Source: an unicellular cyanobacterium SU3 (GTDB taxonomy: Bacteria > Cyanobacteriota > Cyanobacteriia > Cyanobacteriales > Microcystaceae). From it: DNA of 49,581 nucleotides. This document shows, piece after piece, positions 35,760-46,641 of this stretch (positions are counted from its first letter, which is position 1; each line of letters begins with the position of its first letter). The notes below the pieces were generated by a model that was not told the DNA's origin, made no database searches, and saw only the letters and a list, made by a program, of their open reading frames with translations. The DNA lies in assembly GCA_002172675.1 (NCBI GenBank), contig NETF01000174.1, forward strand, positions 1 to 49,581. The letters are read 5' to 3'. Position numbers and translations under genes: made by a program.

Positions 35760-36710
35760 TTAGAGGAGATTATCATCTTGATTGTCATGATTACGAGACA
35801 AACCTAAAGCACTAAGAACAAATCCTCCTAATCCAATCAAGGCACTCGGTTCGGGAATTTCTACAGTTTCTAGAGCAACGGTTTGTTCACCGATCACTGT
35901 CTCATCCCCTGGAACTTGTTGATTAATAGGACGATAGGCCAATGCAGGTTCTTCCAAACTGTCACCGGTTACTGGTCCTGTATTGTTCTGAAGGCCAGGG
36001 AAACTATTCCCAGTAATTCCTGTCGTTGGATTGAGCAGATTAGTAGGGGTATCAATTTCATATCCGTCAGGAGTGCTATTACCCCCCGTGGTATTAGATG
36101 TAATGGTGGCAAAAACTGTTCCTTCCACAGAAAGATCCCCATCATTATCCACTTGAAGACCTGGAAAAGGTGAAGTTGGATCAATAGATGCTTTATCTCC
36201 CCCTAAATCTCCTCCTAATTCCAGGTTATAGTATTTAATAACCTCAAAATTGTAAGGATTAGCAGATAAGTTGTTAATGGTGACCTTTTGGTTTAAAGAA
36301 GATAAAAACCTTTTTGTTCCTCCCCCTGTTAGGGTATAGTCTAGGATGACCTCAAAAAGATCATTTTTGGTGTCAGGGTCTTGATAAGTGTACGTAATGC
36401 TTGCTGTATCTTCCGTATTCTGAGTCAAAACACCATTATCAAGACATCCAGGGGTTTCGATCAGAACAAAACCACTATCACAAAAATTAGGAGCATCGGT
36501 TTTGAAAAAGGTACTCATCTGAAATAGTTGATTTGTACCATTTACTGTCCAATCGTAAAAGCCATCGATACTATTATCGAATTCAGCCGTTGAATTCCCA
36601 TCCGCAAGAATAAATGAAATGGGAAGTACCCTTGTGACAATAAGGACAGACACACCGACGGTGGCAGCTAAAGATGGCAGTATAAACTTTTTTATCGCTT
36701 TTTTAACCAT
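35760..36710 (-). CDS. PEP-CTERM sorted exported protein
   Basis: This encodes 316 residues. The N-terminal signal segment is KFILPSLAATVGVSVLIVTR. The central beta-rich part is unrecognised (NSIDGFYDWTVNGTNQLFQM, a long-loop jelly-roll-like composition). The C-terminal sorting signal IPEPSALIGLGGFVLSALGL is followed by SRNHDNQDDNLL, that is, a PEP motif, a membrane span and a basic residue; the tail after the Arg is longer than usual. It is processed by an exosortase, encoded elsewhere, and probably lies on the cell surface. Confidence 0.85.
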   Translation of the reverse strand: MVKKAIKKFILPSLAATVGVSVLIVTRVLPISFILADGNSTAEFDNSIDGFYDWTVNGTNQLFQMSTFFKTDAPNFCDSGFVLIETPGCLDNGVLTQNTEDTASITYTYQDPDTKNDLFEVILDYTLTGGGTKRFLSSLNQKVTINNLSANPYNFEVIKYYNLELGGDLGGDKASIDPTSPFPGLQVDNDGDLSVEGTVFATITSNTTGGNSTPDGYEIDTPTNLLNPTTGITGNSFPGLQNNTGPVTGDSLEEPALAYRPINQQVPGDETVIGEQTVALETVEIPEPSALIGLGGFVLSALGLSRNHDNQDDNLL

Positions 36711-37089
36711 TAGAAATTTATGTATTTTAATCTCGACATATTTAAGGAGATTCTAACTAATTTGTAGTTAAACAACAAGCTCATTAGTAAAATTCTAGTT
36801 TATATAGTATTTTTCTATACCTGATATCTCAGATAAGTACAAAATAACTAAACTTGAAACATCAATTCTTAAACAGTTACAGTCAAAATCAACCTTTGTT
36901 CCCTGTTGCCTCTTACCACGAGCCAATTTTAAACAAACTGTAAGATTCTAGTATGTAGGGGTTTTCAATGCCATAGACAAAAAACTATAGAGTTGTGAAA
37001 AAAAAACAATGAGCAATAAATAAGGTCTAGCAATGCTAGACCTCCAAGAATATCAAAGATATTTTGTTGATTTAATTGACAAGATGTAA
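36711..37089. other. intergenic region between the PEP-CTERM gene and the giant gene 3' end
   Basis: I see no coding frame in either direction. It holds the promoter region of the PEP-CTERM gene and, at 37023-37043, the hairpin after the giant gene. GTTGCCTCTTACC near 36903 resembles short cyanobacterial repeats. Confidence 0.5.
37023..37043 (-). terminator. hairpin after the giant surface protein gene
   Basis: AGGTCTAGC (37023-37031) pairs perfectly with GCTAGACCT (37035-37043), loop AAT. Read leftwards it is followed by TATTTATTGC. Confidence 0.65.
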
Positions 37090-40000
37090 CTAAATAAAGT
37101 AACTTCCTGCTGTTAAAGTGCTGTTGGGAACACCAGAAGTTAGATCATTGGCAGCAAAGGTCATTCCCGTAACGTTAATAACGAGGTCAGAATTAGGATC
37201 AAAGCCAGCCACACCGTCATTATTAACCCCAAGATATAATCGTCCCCGTGAACCATAAATTACCGCTTCATTGTTGCCTAATGCTGTTCCTGTGCCGTCT
37301 TTATCAGCAAAAGCAGCTTCTGTCAGAGCAGTTAGAGTCCGCTGACGGAATCGAGTTCCTGCGTAAAAAAGGTCAGTAATAGCAGTCGGAAGATCAATGC
37401 GATCGCCTTCTGTAGAGCTAAAATCACAAATGTAATCAAGATCCTCCACAGTCGACTCATCAAAACTATCGTATTGATAAACATCTGGGCCATCTTGACC
37501 AAAGAGATAATCAGCACCAGCACCACCAACCAAAGTATCACTACCAATTCCGCCGTAAATATCATCGTTTTCACTGCCACCCAAGAGCAGATCATCGCCT
37601 CCATCTCCGAGAAGGGTATCGTCTCCTAACCCTCCTTCTAGGGTATCAGCGTCTGCTGGTGTAGCATCTTTGAGACATTCGGCTGCAGTTCCGGTAATTA
37701 GGGCTTGATCTTGATCGTCTTCTGAAAAAATGTTGTTATTAGGGATTGAATCAATATCATTTTGATCCATACTGCTAACTTGAGCAGAATTAACATAAAT
37801 CTCTGACCCTGTATTCTCGTTGACGATCGTATCAATGGTTAAAGTGGCAGAAGAATTAGGATTGAGAGTTCCAATAGTCCAGTTACCTGTTCCATTGTCA
37901 TAGGTTCCGGCGGAAGCAGAAGAGGTGCTATAGGTGTAACCACTGGGTAATAAATCCTTAACCGTTACTCCAGAGGCAGCCACCATAGTATCTTGATTGG
38001 TTAAGGTGAGGGTAAACGTTACCGTATCCCCTGTATTAAAGACTGTTGTACCTTGTCCATTAGTGTTAACAACGGCTTTAGTTAAAGCTAGGTCAGTGAT
38101 TTGGGCAGTAATACCAAAATCGTAATCAACGGCCGCTGTATTGGGTTCTAGGATAATAGCACTGGTGATGTTATTACTTTGTGTACCCCCGACATTCCCT
38201 CCATCGGCTTTAGAAGTCATATTACTGGTTTCAGTGACGGTGTAACCTGTACCATTAGAAGGACGCAAATTCGTAAAGAGGTAGTTACCATTCGCATCAG
38301 TCATGACACTGGTGTTAACCACTTGTCCCTTATCATTGGTTCCTGTTAACTGAATGGTTTCGTTTGCTCGTAGTGCATCCGTCCCTTGATCGTAAATGCT
38401 ATTGTTATTTTTATCGATGTAAGCCGTTCCTGCGAGACTGCTACCGAGAATTTCACCGAAATTGTAATTAATGGCGTTATTGACTTGGCCCCCAGAAAAA
38501 CGGATACCTGCAATTTCAGATGGATTGGCCAATTGATTAATGCTGCTTGGTGCTGGATTAGTATCAGCCCCAGTTCCTACGCTTTCTAGCCCATCAAGAT
38601 ATCCTGATGGTTGATTTGGCTGACGTACTACATAAGTGCCATTAGCAATACCCCCAAAGAAATAGTTCCCATTAGCATCAGTGGTAGTAGTTTGCAAAAC
38701 TGTGGTTGCGGTGCTATTGAGTAATTGAATGGTAACGCCAGTCAGTCCAGTAGTTTCTAGACGAGAGTTGTCAAAACTGTCAATATCAAGGATACCATTC
38801 CCATTTTCGTCATAATAAACCGTACCAGAAAGGGTATTCGTGGTAGGAATTTCACCGAAGTTGTAGTTAACCCCTGTCCCTCCTGTAGGGAGGACAATAT
38901 TAGTGATGGTATCTGCACCGGTTAGGACATTGCGATCGCCTTCTAATACCCCGTTAACCCTTTCTCCGTTATTAGTACCAGTGGTAGCACTGTTATCATC
39001 AAAATTGGCAGTCGCACCCGGATCACCAGTTTCTGTAATGGTATAAGTCCCTGGACGAAGGTTATTAAAGGAATAGTTACCATTGATATCGGTTTGGACA
39101 ACAATGGGCGTAATTGCCCCTTAATCGTTGTTTCCTGTTAAAGTAACATTAATCCCTGAAAATCCGCTTTCCCTAGGATCTTTAACACCATTATTGTTTA
39201 AATCTCGATAAACGGTTCCTGAAATATTGCCAGGAGATAACTCTCCAAAGTTATTTCCGGTAATATCTATACCGTCTGGTGTTGTAGTAAACGTACCAAT
39301 GATCGAGTCATTATTAACCGTGGGTGTGCTATCCCATTGATCCGTCCCAGGAACGTAATTATCAGTTCCATCAAGGTAAGTAGAGGGTTGAACTTCCCTG
39401 ATTTCATAGGTTCCTGCTGCAACATTGGTAAAGGTGTAGTTCCCATTGGCATCTGTGGTTGTGGTATCAACCAGAGTCATTCCTTGATAGAGTTCGAGGG
39501 TAACACCAGCAATCCCACTTTCCCCTGCATCTAAGACCCCATCATTGTCATCGTCTTCATAAACAGTACCAGAAAGGGTATTGATAAAGTTTTGATTTTC
39601 AGGACTTTGATCATTGGGATAACCAAAATCATAATTGACACCATCAATACCTGTGGTGACGGGATCAAGGGTAATGTTGCTAATTTGTCGGTTGCTGGCT
39701 GTGCCATCGGTGATTCCACTAACGGTTCCCACATTCTCAGCCGGATCTTCGTTAGCATTATCAATGTCAGGATTGTCAACAATAACGCGATATTCTCTGG
39801 GGGCTAAATCACTAAAATAATATTTTCCGTTAGGATCGGTGGTTTGGGTGCCAATGGTAATGTCATCAGCCGTATCAAACAGTCCATCATCTCCAACTTC
39901 AATGAGGGTAACTTCGACTTCAGATAGTCCAGTTTCATTGGCATCTTTGATGCCATCTCCATCAAAGTCAAAGTAAGTTGTTCCACTAATACTGCCAGGA

Positions 40001-42090
40001 ATTAATTCGCCAAAATTGTAATTAATGGCCCTATCTCCAGCAGCCAGGGTAACAGCAAAGGTATCATTACTAGGCTTAGTTGCTGTCATTGCACCAGTTC
40101 CCAAGGTATCGATACCATCTTTATAACCAGTCGGTTGGGTTTGTGTGACGGTATAGGTTCCTGGAGCAAGATTCGTAAAACTATAGCTACCAGTAAAGTT
40201 AGTAACGACTGTTTCTGTAACAGGAATCTCTTGATCAGTAACTCCCATTAACGTGATGGTCACACCTGCAATACCAGGTTCTGTGAAATCTTTAATGCCA
40301 TCATTGTTAATGTCTTGATACACTGTCCCTGATACACTGCCAGGAATTGTTCCACTATAAACGTTAACGGTGGCTATATCTGTATCAGTCAGCGCCCGAA
40401 AGTTAGAAGCCCCTTGTTGGGCTGCATTATACTGTCCCCAGGTACTACCCGTATTAATTTTAGTACCGACTGTATTGAGGGTACGATCTACAAAGAAAAT
40501 GACTGTTTCTCCTGCTAAGAGATCATCAGCAATGTTGTCATAGCCTTGATCGGGCGAATCAGCTAAGTTGGTTGTTCCTAAGACAATTCCGGTGGTTTGA
40601 TTAGCACTATAGAGAATGGGTGGAGCGGAGGTTCGGGTTCGACCATCAGGTAGTAAAAAGTTGGCCGAGTTACGATTGTCTGTTTGAGCGTCAAAAACTA
40701 CAAAATCATCGCTTATGTCATTGGGTGTTCCGTTATCATCGTAAATTTCAATGGCATCAATATCAAACCCTGTGGTTTGACTCGGATTGCCTGTATGCTC
40801 TAATTTGTAGATGTAACGAACGGTTGTCCCGGCTACCACATCTAAAGAGTCAACCCCAACAATATCAGCACCGCTTAAGTCGGTGGTCACAGTTTTCGTT
40901 AAGCGAAGTCCCACATCAGCTGCAGGAACCTCAAACCCGGCAAATTGTTTAAAGGGAATGGTCTGATTACCCACATTAATCGTAGGCGTTCCTGAAGAAC
41001 GAGACACTACTCTGGCTGCTTGGGTATCAGCTTGTAGGTTTCCTGTGGGAGTAGTACCTGTATCGCAATCGAGTAAGGTATCCACTCGAACCACGATTTG
41101 TTCAAAGGCTTCAATATCTGTAACTCGAATGGTAGCATCTAGGGTAGCACCAGGCTGAAACTCAGTTCCATTTATGGCTTGACTAACAAGATAAGCGATA
41201 CTTCCCCCGTCGTCTATATTACCGCTATCAGTTCCTCCTAGCCCTTCTCCATTCTGCACAGGACCGTAGTTAACCCCGACATAGGTCACTTCATGATGAG
41301 AAACTCCTCGTTGTCCAGTGGTATTTGCCAGGAAAGACAGATCAACTTCGATGGTATGGGGATCGTCAGTGTTACTAGCTCCATCATGGGAAATAAACAC
41401 AAAATAGGTGACAATATCCCCACATTCAAAGTTCCCTGCTTCGAGGGATTCGACGGCATCTAGGGTTTTGCCAATGGTGCGGTCATTATAGGCACCGCCA
41501 CCGGTGGCATGATCGTAAGTAAAAGGGGCAGCAGCGATAAAATCAATGGAAATATTACCTCCGGAGTCAGTGAAGGTATGTAAGGCGAGTTCCCCTGACT
41601 CTAATCCCTCGGCACTGAGTTCAAAGGTTGCTCCTAAGGAGTCATCCGGGTTAACATACCATTCGGTAACAACCTCACCATTTTTTACCCCGTCTAAGTC
41701 ATTGACTTCTCCATCGGTAATTTGCCAAGGTTGATGGCCGAAACCCCCTAAAATCTCTAATTCTCCTGTTTCGGGGTTGATGTGATTGACTTGAAATTCA
41801 ACCGTTTCCCCCACAGCAAACCCTGTGGCTGTAATGATAGCGGTTTCCCCAGGACCATAGTCCAATTTATCGGTGGTAACGGTGGCATCCCCTATGACAT
41901 TGGTTGAGGTCGTTTTGTTAGTTGATTGACTATTTTCTTGGTATTCTTGGAAAAATTTTGATTTAAAACTGTTTGAAGATTGATTAAAAGACCTTGAAGA
42001 TTGGTTGAAAGTTAGGTCAAAGTATTCTATGCTAAAAGGGTTTTTTAGGACTTTTACGAGGGGTTGTAAATTTTCTCCTTCGTGATTCAT
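37090..42090 (-). pseudogene. giant SdrD-like/RTX surface protein, single frame broken by one TAA
   Basis: From ATG 42090 (GGAGATT upstream) the frame runs 989 codons to TAA at 39123-39121, then continues in the same frame without shift to 37090: 1,667 codons in all. The N-terminus has no signal peptide. The order is: a unique beta-rich domain with TTDKLDYGPGETAIITATGF; several SdrD B-type repeats with SGTVYxDxNxDGxxDxxExG; a DUF11-like domain ([20 protein letters not shown]); RTX repeats ([20 protein letters not shown]); and a C-terminal type I secretion domain. At the stop, repeat alignment expects Lys (LTGTNDKGQ versus LTGNND-stop-GA). Without readthrough the RTX export signal is lost. Confidence 0.85.
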
Positions 42091-42318
42091 GATTAATCTC
42101 CAAAATTAATGTTTTCGTGCAAACAATAAGGAACAGACATCTTCCGAAAAACGGAATTATTTTAAAGTTACTGTAATCAGAGTATTGAATTCAAAAAGCG
42201 ATATTAATTTTTAAGATTACAGCTTACATATTGTTAAATAGTTAGAAATGTTTAGTAATAAATTATTTTTATGGAGTGATTAAGATTCAGTTAATTAGCT
42301 TGGAAAATAATCAAGAAA

Positions 42319-44337
42319 TTAATTAATAAGCATCGGTAAGATTAAGCCAAGAACAATGATGATTAACCCTGTTATGAAACCGCTAAAGCGAGGATAGCTT
42401 TTGACTGTTTTTTCTTGATTAGATAATTCTGTAAAATCAAACAAAGGAGCAACTCCACGGCGAAACCATCCTACGGTTCCTACAGGAGTGCCGATTAATT
42501 TTTCTACTTGATTAGCACCAAAAAAGAAGTTCCCGATCGCACCAAAACGAGACACATAACGGGTGAAAATGATCCCCGTTTTATCTTGTAATTTTAGATC
42601 CGAACCAAAAGTATAACCGGCTTCTCCTCTACCAATCACTTGGCCTTTTAGTTGAACTGGTTTACCCCTAACAGGACTACTGTATGGATCACACATCAAG
42701 GTAAAAATATCGGAGTCTTGAGCTTTTTTAAAATTAGGATAGAGTAGAATTGTTTTAATAATAAATCCTGAACCAAATCCTAAAGCAATAAAACTAATTA
42801 ATAGCTTATGGTTTTGCAAGGATATAGTTAATAATAAGCCGATTATTAAGCCAAGAATTCCACCAATAATATGGCTATTGCTAATAAATAATTCAATAAT
42901 AAAAGTGGTCATTAACTTCTTTTTATTTAATTTATTACCCTCTTTAATGACACTGGCCATATTAAACTGGGAACCAATATCCATTTGTTCAGCATAGGTA
43001 GATAAAGCTTGAATTCTTTTTCCTGTTAAAGGGTGAGTAGAATTAAATTCAGTTAATTTAGCCCAAGGATTAAATAAATCCCAAACAAAAACCTTTCCTA
43101 ATCGCTGAACATCAGAACCACTTCGATAAATTGTTCCAGCAGTAGTAGCCCTTTTTCCATCACAAATACCTAAAGCACGAGTTCCTTCTAGTAATCGACT
43201 GGGTTCTGAATTTTTGGTAAATTCTTCTGTAATTCCATAGGCTATTTTTATCAAAGCCCGTGATAGTGCATTAGGATTTCCTGTTACTTCAGCAGCAAAA
43301 TGGTCAGCATAATATTCTCTCGTTCGGGATAAATAAAGGCTTAAATAAGTACCAATAATATAAAATATATAAGCAGCGATAGAAGCAATTTTTAAAGTAT
43401 CTTTTAACTTATTATCACTATTTCCTTTATTACTCCATCGGTGAGCAAACAAATAAATTAAATAGGTAATCTGTACTAAAGTAAAAGCTAAGGTCATGAT
43501 AGCAAAGTCCCAATGGACAATATGACCTAATTCGTGGGCGTAAACTGTAGCAATTTCATCATCATCTAAATAAGTAAATAATCCTTCACTAACAACTAAA
43601 CGGGCATTTCCTGGAAGGGAACCATAAGTAAAAGCGGCGGGGTTTTGATCATCAATAATTCCTAAACGGGGATGGGATAATTGTCTCTTTCGACACACCC
43701 GTAAAATCATCTCAGCAGTTTCGGGACTATGACGTTTAATTTCAGCTAAATTGACCCAACGAGTCTTATAAAGCCATTGTTGAGTAAAATCCATAATCAT
43801 AGGAGAAACAAAAAATGTTACCCCGTTAAAAATTAAAGTAACAACTCCAGAAATCATTAACCCTAACAGTGGATGCTGACTATCAAAAATTAAAAACACG
43901 CCTAAAGATAGGGCTAAAACCATCCCTGACAAAAGAATAATAGTAAAACTAGAAGCAAACTTAAGACTGTCAGCAATTTTGGGCATCATTAACCTGACAC
44001 CAGTTTGACTCGCTCTTCCTGCTATTTTAGTAAATTCAGGCTCGTTATTATATCCGTTGTTCCTCATCTCGTCTTGATTGACGATGGATAAAAAGCTCTG
44101 GGCCCATTCTTGAATTTCTCGGTTAGAATGCTTTTGTAGGGTTCGAGCTAGGGTGATGGCTTTGTCCTGTTGTCCGTTACCTCGATAAGCCCTTGCTAGG
44201 GCGATTAACCCCTGAATATAACAGTCAGAATTGCGATCAGGATAATTTTGACAAAAATTGCCTAACAGACTAACAGCTTGGGAATATTGCTGTCGTTGTA
44301 AGGCTTGTAGTCCCTCATTAAGTAAATCTATTGACAT
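42319..44337 (-). CDS. M48-family membrane metalloprotease with N-terminal TPR-like region
   Basis: This encodes 672 residues. Residues 1-90 form TPR-like helices (GLQALQRQQYSQAVSLLGNF). Two membrane segments follow near 130-185, then the zinc site HELGH (about 266-270) with the third ligand Glu in REYYADHFAAEVTG. The C-terminal 250 residues hold further membrane segments and a beta-rich domain (KPVQLKGQVIGRGEAGYTFG). It is similar to HtpX-type proteases with a cyanobacterial tail, and a membrane quality-control role is likely. The frame is intact. Confidence 0.88.
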   Translation of the reverse strand: MSIDLLNEGLQALQRQQYSQAVSLLGNFCQNYPDRNSDCYIQGLIALARAYRGNGQQDKAITLARTLQKHSNREIQEWAQSFLSIVNQDEMRNNGYNNEPEFTKIAGRASQTGVRLMMPKIADSLKFASSFTIILLSGMVLALSLGVFLIFDSQHPLLGLMISGVVTLIFNGVTFFVSPMIMDFTQQWLYKTRWVNLAEIKRHSPETAEMILRVCRKRQLSHPRLGIIDDQNPAAFTYGSLPGNARLVVSEGLFTYLDDDEIATVYAHELGHIVHWDFAIMTLAFTLVQITYLIYLFAHRWSNKGNSDNKLKDTLKIASIAAYIFYIIGTYLSLYLSRTREYYADHFAAEVTGNPNALSRALIKIAYGITEEFTKNSEPSRLLEGTRALGICDGKRATTAGTIYRSGSDVQRLGKVFVWDLFNPWAKLTEFNSTHPLTGKRIQALSTYAEQMDIGSQFNMASVIKEGNKLNKKKLMTTFIIELFISNSHIIGGILGLIIGLLLTISLQNHKLLISFIALGFGSGFIIKTILLYPNFKKAQDSDIFTLMCDPYSSPVRGKPVQLKGQVIGRGEAGYTFGSDLKLQDKTGIIFTRYVSRFGAIGNFFFGANQVEKLIGTPVGTVGWFRRGVAPLFDFTELSNQEKTVKSYPRFSGFITGLIIIVLGLILPMLIN

Positions 44338-44461
44338 GGGTTGCCTTTGAAGATTTGATCACAGTGTCTATGTCTTAGAAGTACCCAATTTTTACTTAAT
44401 AATTGACAAATTATTATTAAAATCCTTTTGCAACAGTGCCTCTTGCCTCTCGTCTCTTGCC

Positions 44462-44500
44462 ATCCCCCCTGACCCCCTTTCAAAGGGGGTCAGGGGGGAT
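44462..44500. repeat. 39-bp perfect palindrome
   Basis: ATCCCCCCTGACCCCCTTT (44462-44480) and its exact reverse complement (44482-44500) flank a single C. It lies between the RNase gene 3' end and the M48 gene start. This C/G-run palindrome type occurs in many copies in filamentous and unicellular cyanobacteria. It is T-poor at its ends, so it is probably a REP-like repeat rather than a plain terminator. Confidence 0.85.
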
Positions 44501-44550
44501 TATCGAAGGTGCAAAATAGGCGTTAAATCTGACTTAGATTAATTATTTTT

Positions 44551-46431
44551 TTAGTCTCTGATATCTTCAATGTCATAATTGTTTAATGCTATGATTGCTT
44601 TTAAAGAAGCCTGGGCTTTGCCTTCTTTTTTGCTTTGTCCTAAGGCTTCTGTTTCGATTAAAATTTCATCTAACCATTGCAGTTGACAATAACAATGCCA
44701 TTGTTTATTGATTTGATGGTACACATAAGCTGGATTTTTAAGTTTTAATCGTTGCAAGGTAGTATGTAAATAAGCAATCGGATTATTAATCGCTTCTGAG
44801 GGAAGATTTGATAAGTCTAAGGGTTCTTCAGTTACCATAGAAGTGTCAGCTATAGCTGTTTCTTCTGTTAATTGATCCTCTAAATTGCTTTCATCGATAT
44901 TGGTGGGATCATCTAAGGTATTTTCTAATTTTGCTTGTAACCAATAGCGGTTAGATTGATGTTTAGCCGTTTGTTTATTGCCTGCAATAGAAGGGTAACT
45001 GGTGGTTTGTCCTTCAAATACTGTCCAAAAAGCAAATTTTCCTGAAGTAGTTGTTTTTTCTATATAATCTACGGTGGTTTGGCCAATCGTAGAAGCAATT
45101 TGTAAAATTTGTGTGGCTAAAGCAGGTTGTTCTGCTAAGTAGTTTAATAACTCATCTTTCATTAAGGTTCGATTGTCAGGGTTTTGATAGTCTCCAAAAA
45201 CTAAGTAATATAAATCAGAGGGTTTAAGGGTTCGATTTTCTAACCGTTGTTTCGCTTCAGGGACTAATTTATCTAATTTGGCAACTTTCAAACTATCTTT
45301 AAGGATTTGAGAAAATTCTTTATCTGATAAGGTCGGAATTGTTTCTTTTTTATTCAATACATTGACAGCTTTTACCAGACGCTGTTCTCTAAAATGTTCA
45401 TTACGTTTTTCTTTTACTTCTTGTCTTTTTTCGTTAATATATTCGGCGATCGCTTCTAATTCTTTTACCTGATAAGGAGGCTGTTTCTCCTCAATAAAAA
45501 CGGCTTTGAGAATACGATGATTGACATAATCAGCCACACGACGAATAGGGGACGTAAAATGGGTATAAGCAGGGACGCAGAGGGCAAAGTGACCAATAAC
45601 AGCCGGGGAATAGGTAGCCGAATCTAACCAACTTTGTAGCTTTTGACGAACTAACTCAGGCATTCCCAACGTGGTTAAGGTTTCAATGAGAATTTTATTG
45701 GCGGGGGCAATAGCTGAGGCGGTATGATTGCGGTACAAAATGGGTAGTTGATGTTCTTCAGCTAAACGGGCAACAGCCGTATTCGCTAAAACCATGAATT
45801 CTTGGATAATCTGTTGTGAATGATATAAGGGGGGTTCGATTAATTTTCCTTCTTCGTCTAGGGTGACACCCGCGATGGTACTTTGTCCGAAAGCCCCTCT
45901 ATTTTGCCGATTCCAGGCGAGTTTCTGCGCCCAAAGTTCACAATAGCGTAACACTTGAAACAAGGGCTGTGAGGGGTCGTGTAGGGTGCGGTCAGCGGTT
46001 TCGTACGAGAATCGTTTAATACTGGTTAAATGACTAGATAAAAGTTGAGTTTGTTTAATATTGGCTGACTCGTCTAAGGTGATACGAATCGTAACTGTCC
46101 ATCGGGGTTGATCTTCTAGGAGGGATAGTTTATCTTCAGATAACTCACGGGGAAACATTGGTTTGTTTCGTGAAGCAAAATAATGGGTTTCTACTTGTAA
46201 TAAGGCTTGTTGTTCGAGTTGGGACTTGAAAGGAACTAAGGCCGTCACATCAGCAATATGGACGGAAATCACCACCCCTGCCTGATTGGGTTCTATCCAT
46301 AAGGCATCATCGAGATCCTTTGAGGTTTCACTATCAATAGTAAACCCTAAGACGGGTTCCCTCTCATCAATGGTTAAGGGTTCTTTGAGAAGTTTATCGA
46401 TTTCACTACGGAGAATAGGGGAAGAGGTCAT
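44551..46431 (-). CDS. RNB-family exoribonuclease (RNase II/R) with C-terminal dsRBD-like parts
   Basis: This encodes 626 residues from ATG 46431 (GTG 46434 also possible). The RNB catalytic core starts almost at once: REPVLGFTIDSETSKDLDDA carries the metal-binding Asp residues, and HFTSPIRRVADYVNHRIL is the RNB signature. The N-terminal cold-shock domains and the C-terminal S1 domain of classical RNase R are absent. The C-terminus instead has dsRBD-like segments (NPIAYLHTTLQRLKLKNP, SKKEGKAQASLKAII). Heptad repeats abut the start codon, so the upstream part may have been lost or the short form may be natural. Confidence 0.85.
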   Translation of the reverse strand: MTSSPILRSEIDKLLKEPLTIDEREPVLGFTIDSETSKDLDDALWIEPNQAGVVISVHIADVTALVPFKSQLEQQALLQVETHYFASRNKPMFPRELSEDKLSLLEDQPRWTVTIRITLDESANIKQTQLLSSHLTSIKRFSYETADRTLHDPSQPLFQVLRYCELWAQKLAWNRQNRGAFGQSTIAGVTLDEEGKLIEPPLYHSQQIIQEFMVLANTAVARLAEEHQLPILYRNHTASAIAPANKILIETLTTLGMPELVRQKLQSWLDSATYSPAVIGHFALCVPAYTHFTSPIRRVADYVNHRILKAVFIEEKQPPYQVKELEAIAEYINEKRQEVKEKRNEHFREQRLVKAVNVLNKKETIPTLSDKEFSQILKDSLKVAKLDKLVPEAKQRLENRTLKPSDLYYLVFGDYQNPDNRTLMKDELLNYLAEQPALATQILQIASTIGQTTVDYIEKTTTSGKFAFWTVFEGQTTSYPSIAGNKQTAKHQSNRYWLQAKLENTLDDPTNIDESNLEDQLTEETAIADTSMVTEEPLDLSNLPSEAINNPIAYLHTTLQRLKLKNPAYVYHQINKQWHCYCQLQWLDEILIETEALGQSKKEGKAQASLKAIIALNNYDIEDIRD

Positions 46432-46434
46432 CAC

Positions 46435-46469
46435 GAGTTCGGAGTTCGGAGTTCGGAGTTCGGAGTTAA
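46435..46469. repeat. heptad array (GAGTTCG)4 abutting a start codon
   Basis: GAGTTCG x4 then GAGTTAA, ending three bases before the RNase start ATG on the other strand. On the coding strand the region where a ribosome site should be is (CGAACTC)n, with no purine-rich match. The same heptad family occurs at 30370-30404. Confidence 0.9.
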
Positions 46470-46641
46470 TACCCCTAGACGGTTGGAGAATCTAAAACTC
46501 TTTTTTGAGTATATTGTCTTGCTGAAGTTACATCCCATAGGGGTAAAGCTGTTGCCTATAACTCTTGACTCAGAGGCGTTTGCCTCGGCAAAGAATCTAC
46601 CTCTATATTGTTAATTAGGTTGTTTTCTCTGCCACTATCAT

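Noticed and set aside
40620-40952. 110-codon rightward frame antisense to the giant gene
   Set aside because: It is antisense to well-supported repeat-domain coding sequence and has an odd composition rich in His, Gln and Arg.
39267-41734. Several 60-110 codon frames on both strands within the giant gene
   Set aside because: They arise from the repetitive, Gly/Asp/Thr-rich coding sequence; compositions are unnatural (long Met/Leu/Pro runs) and there are no ribosome sites.
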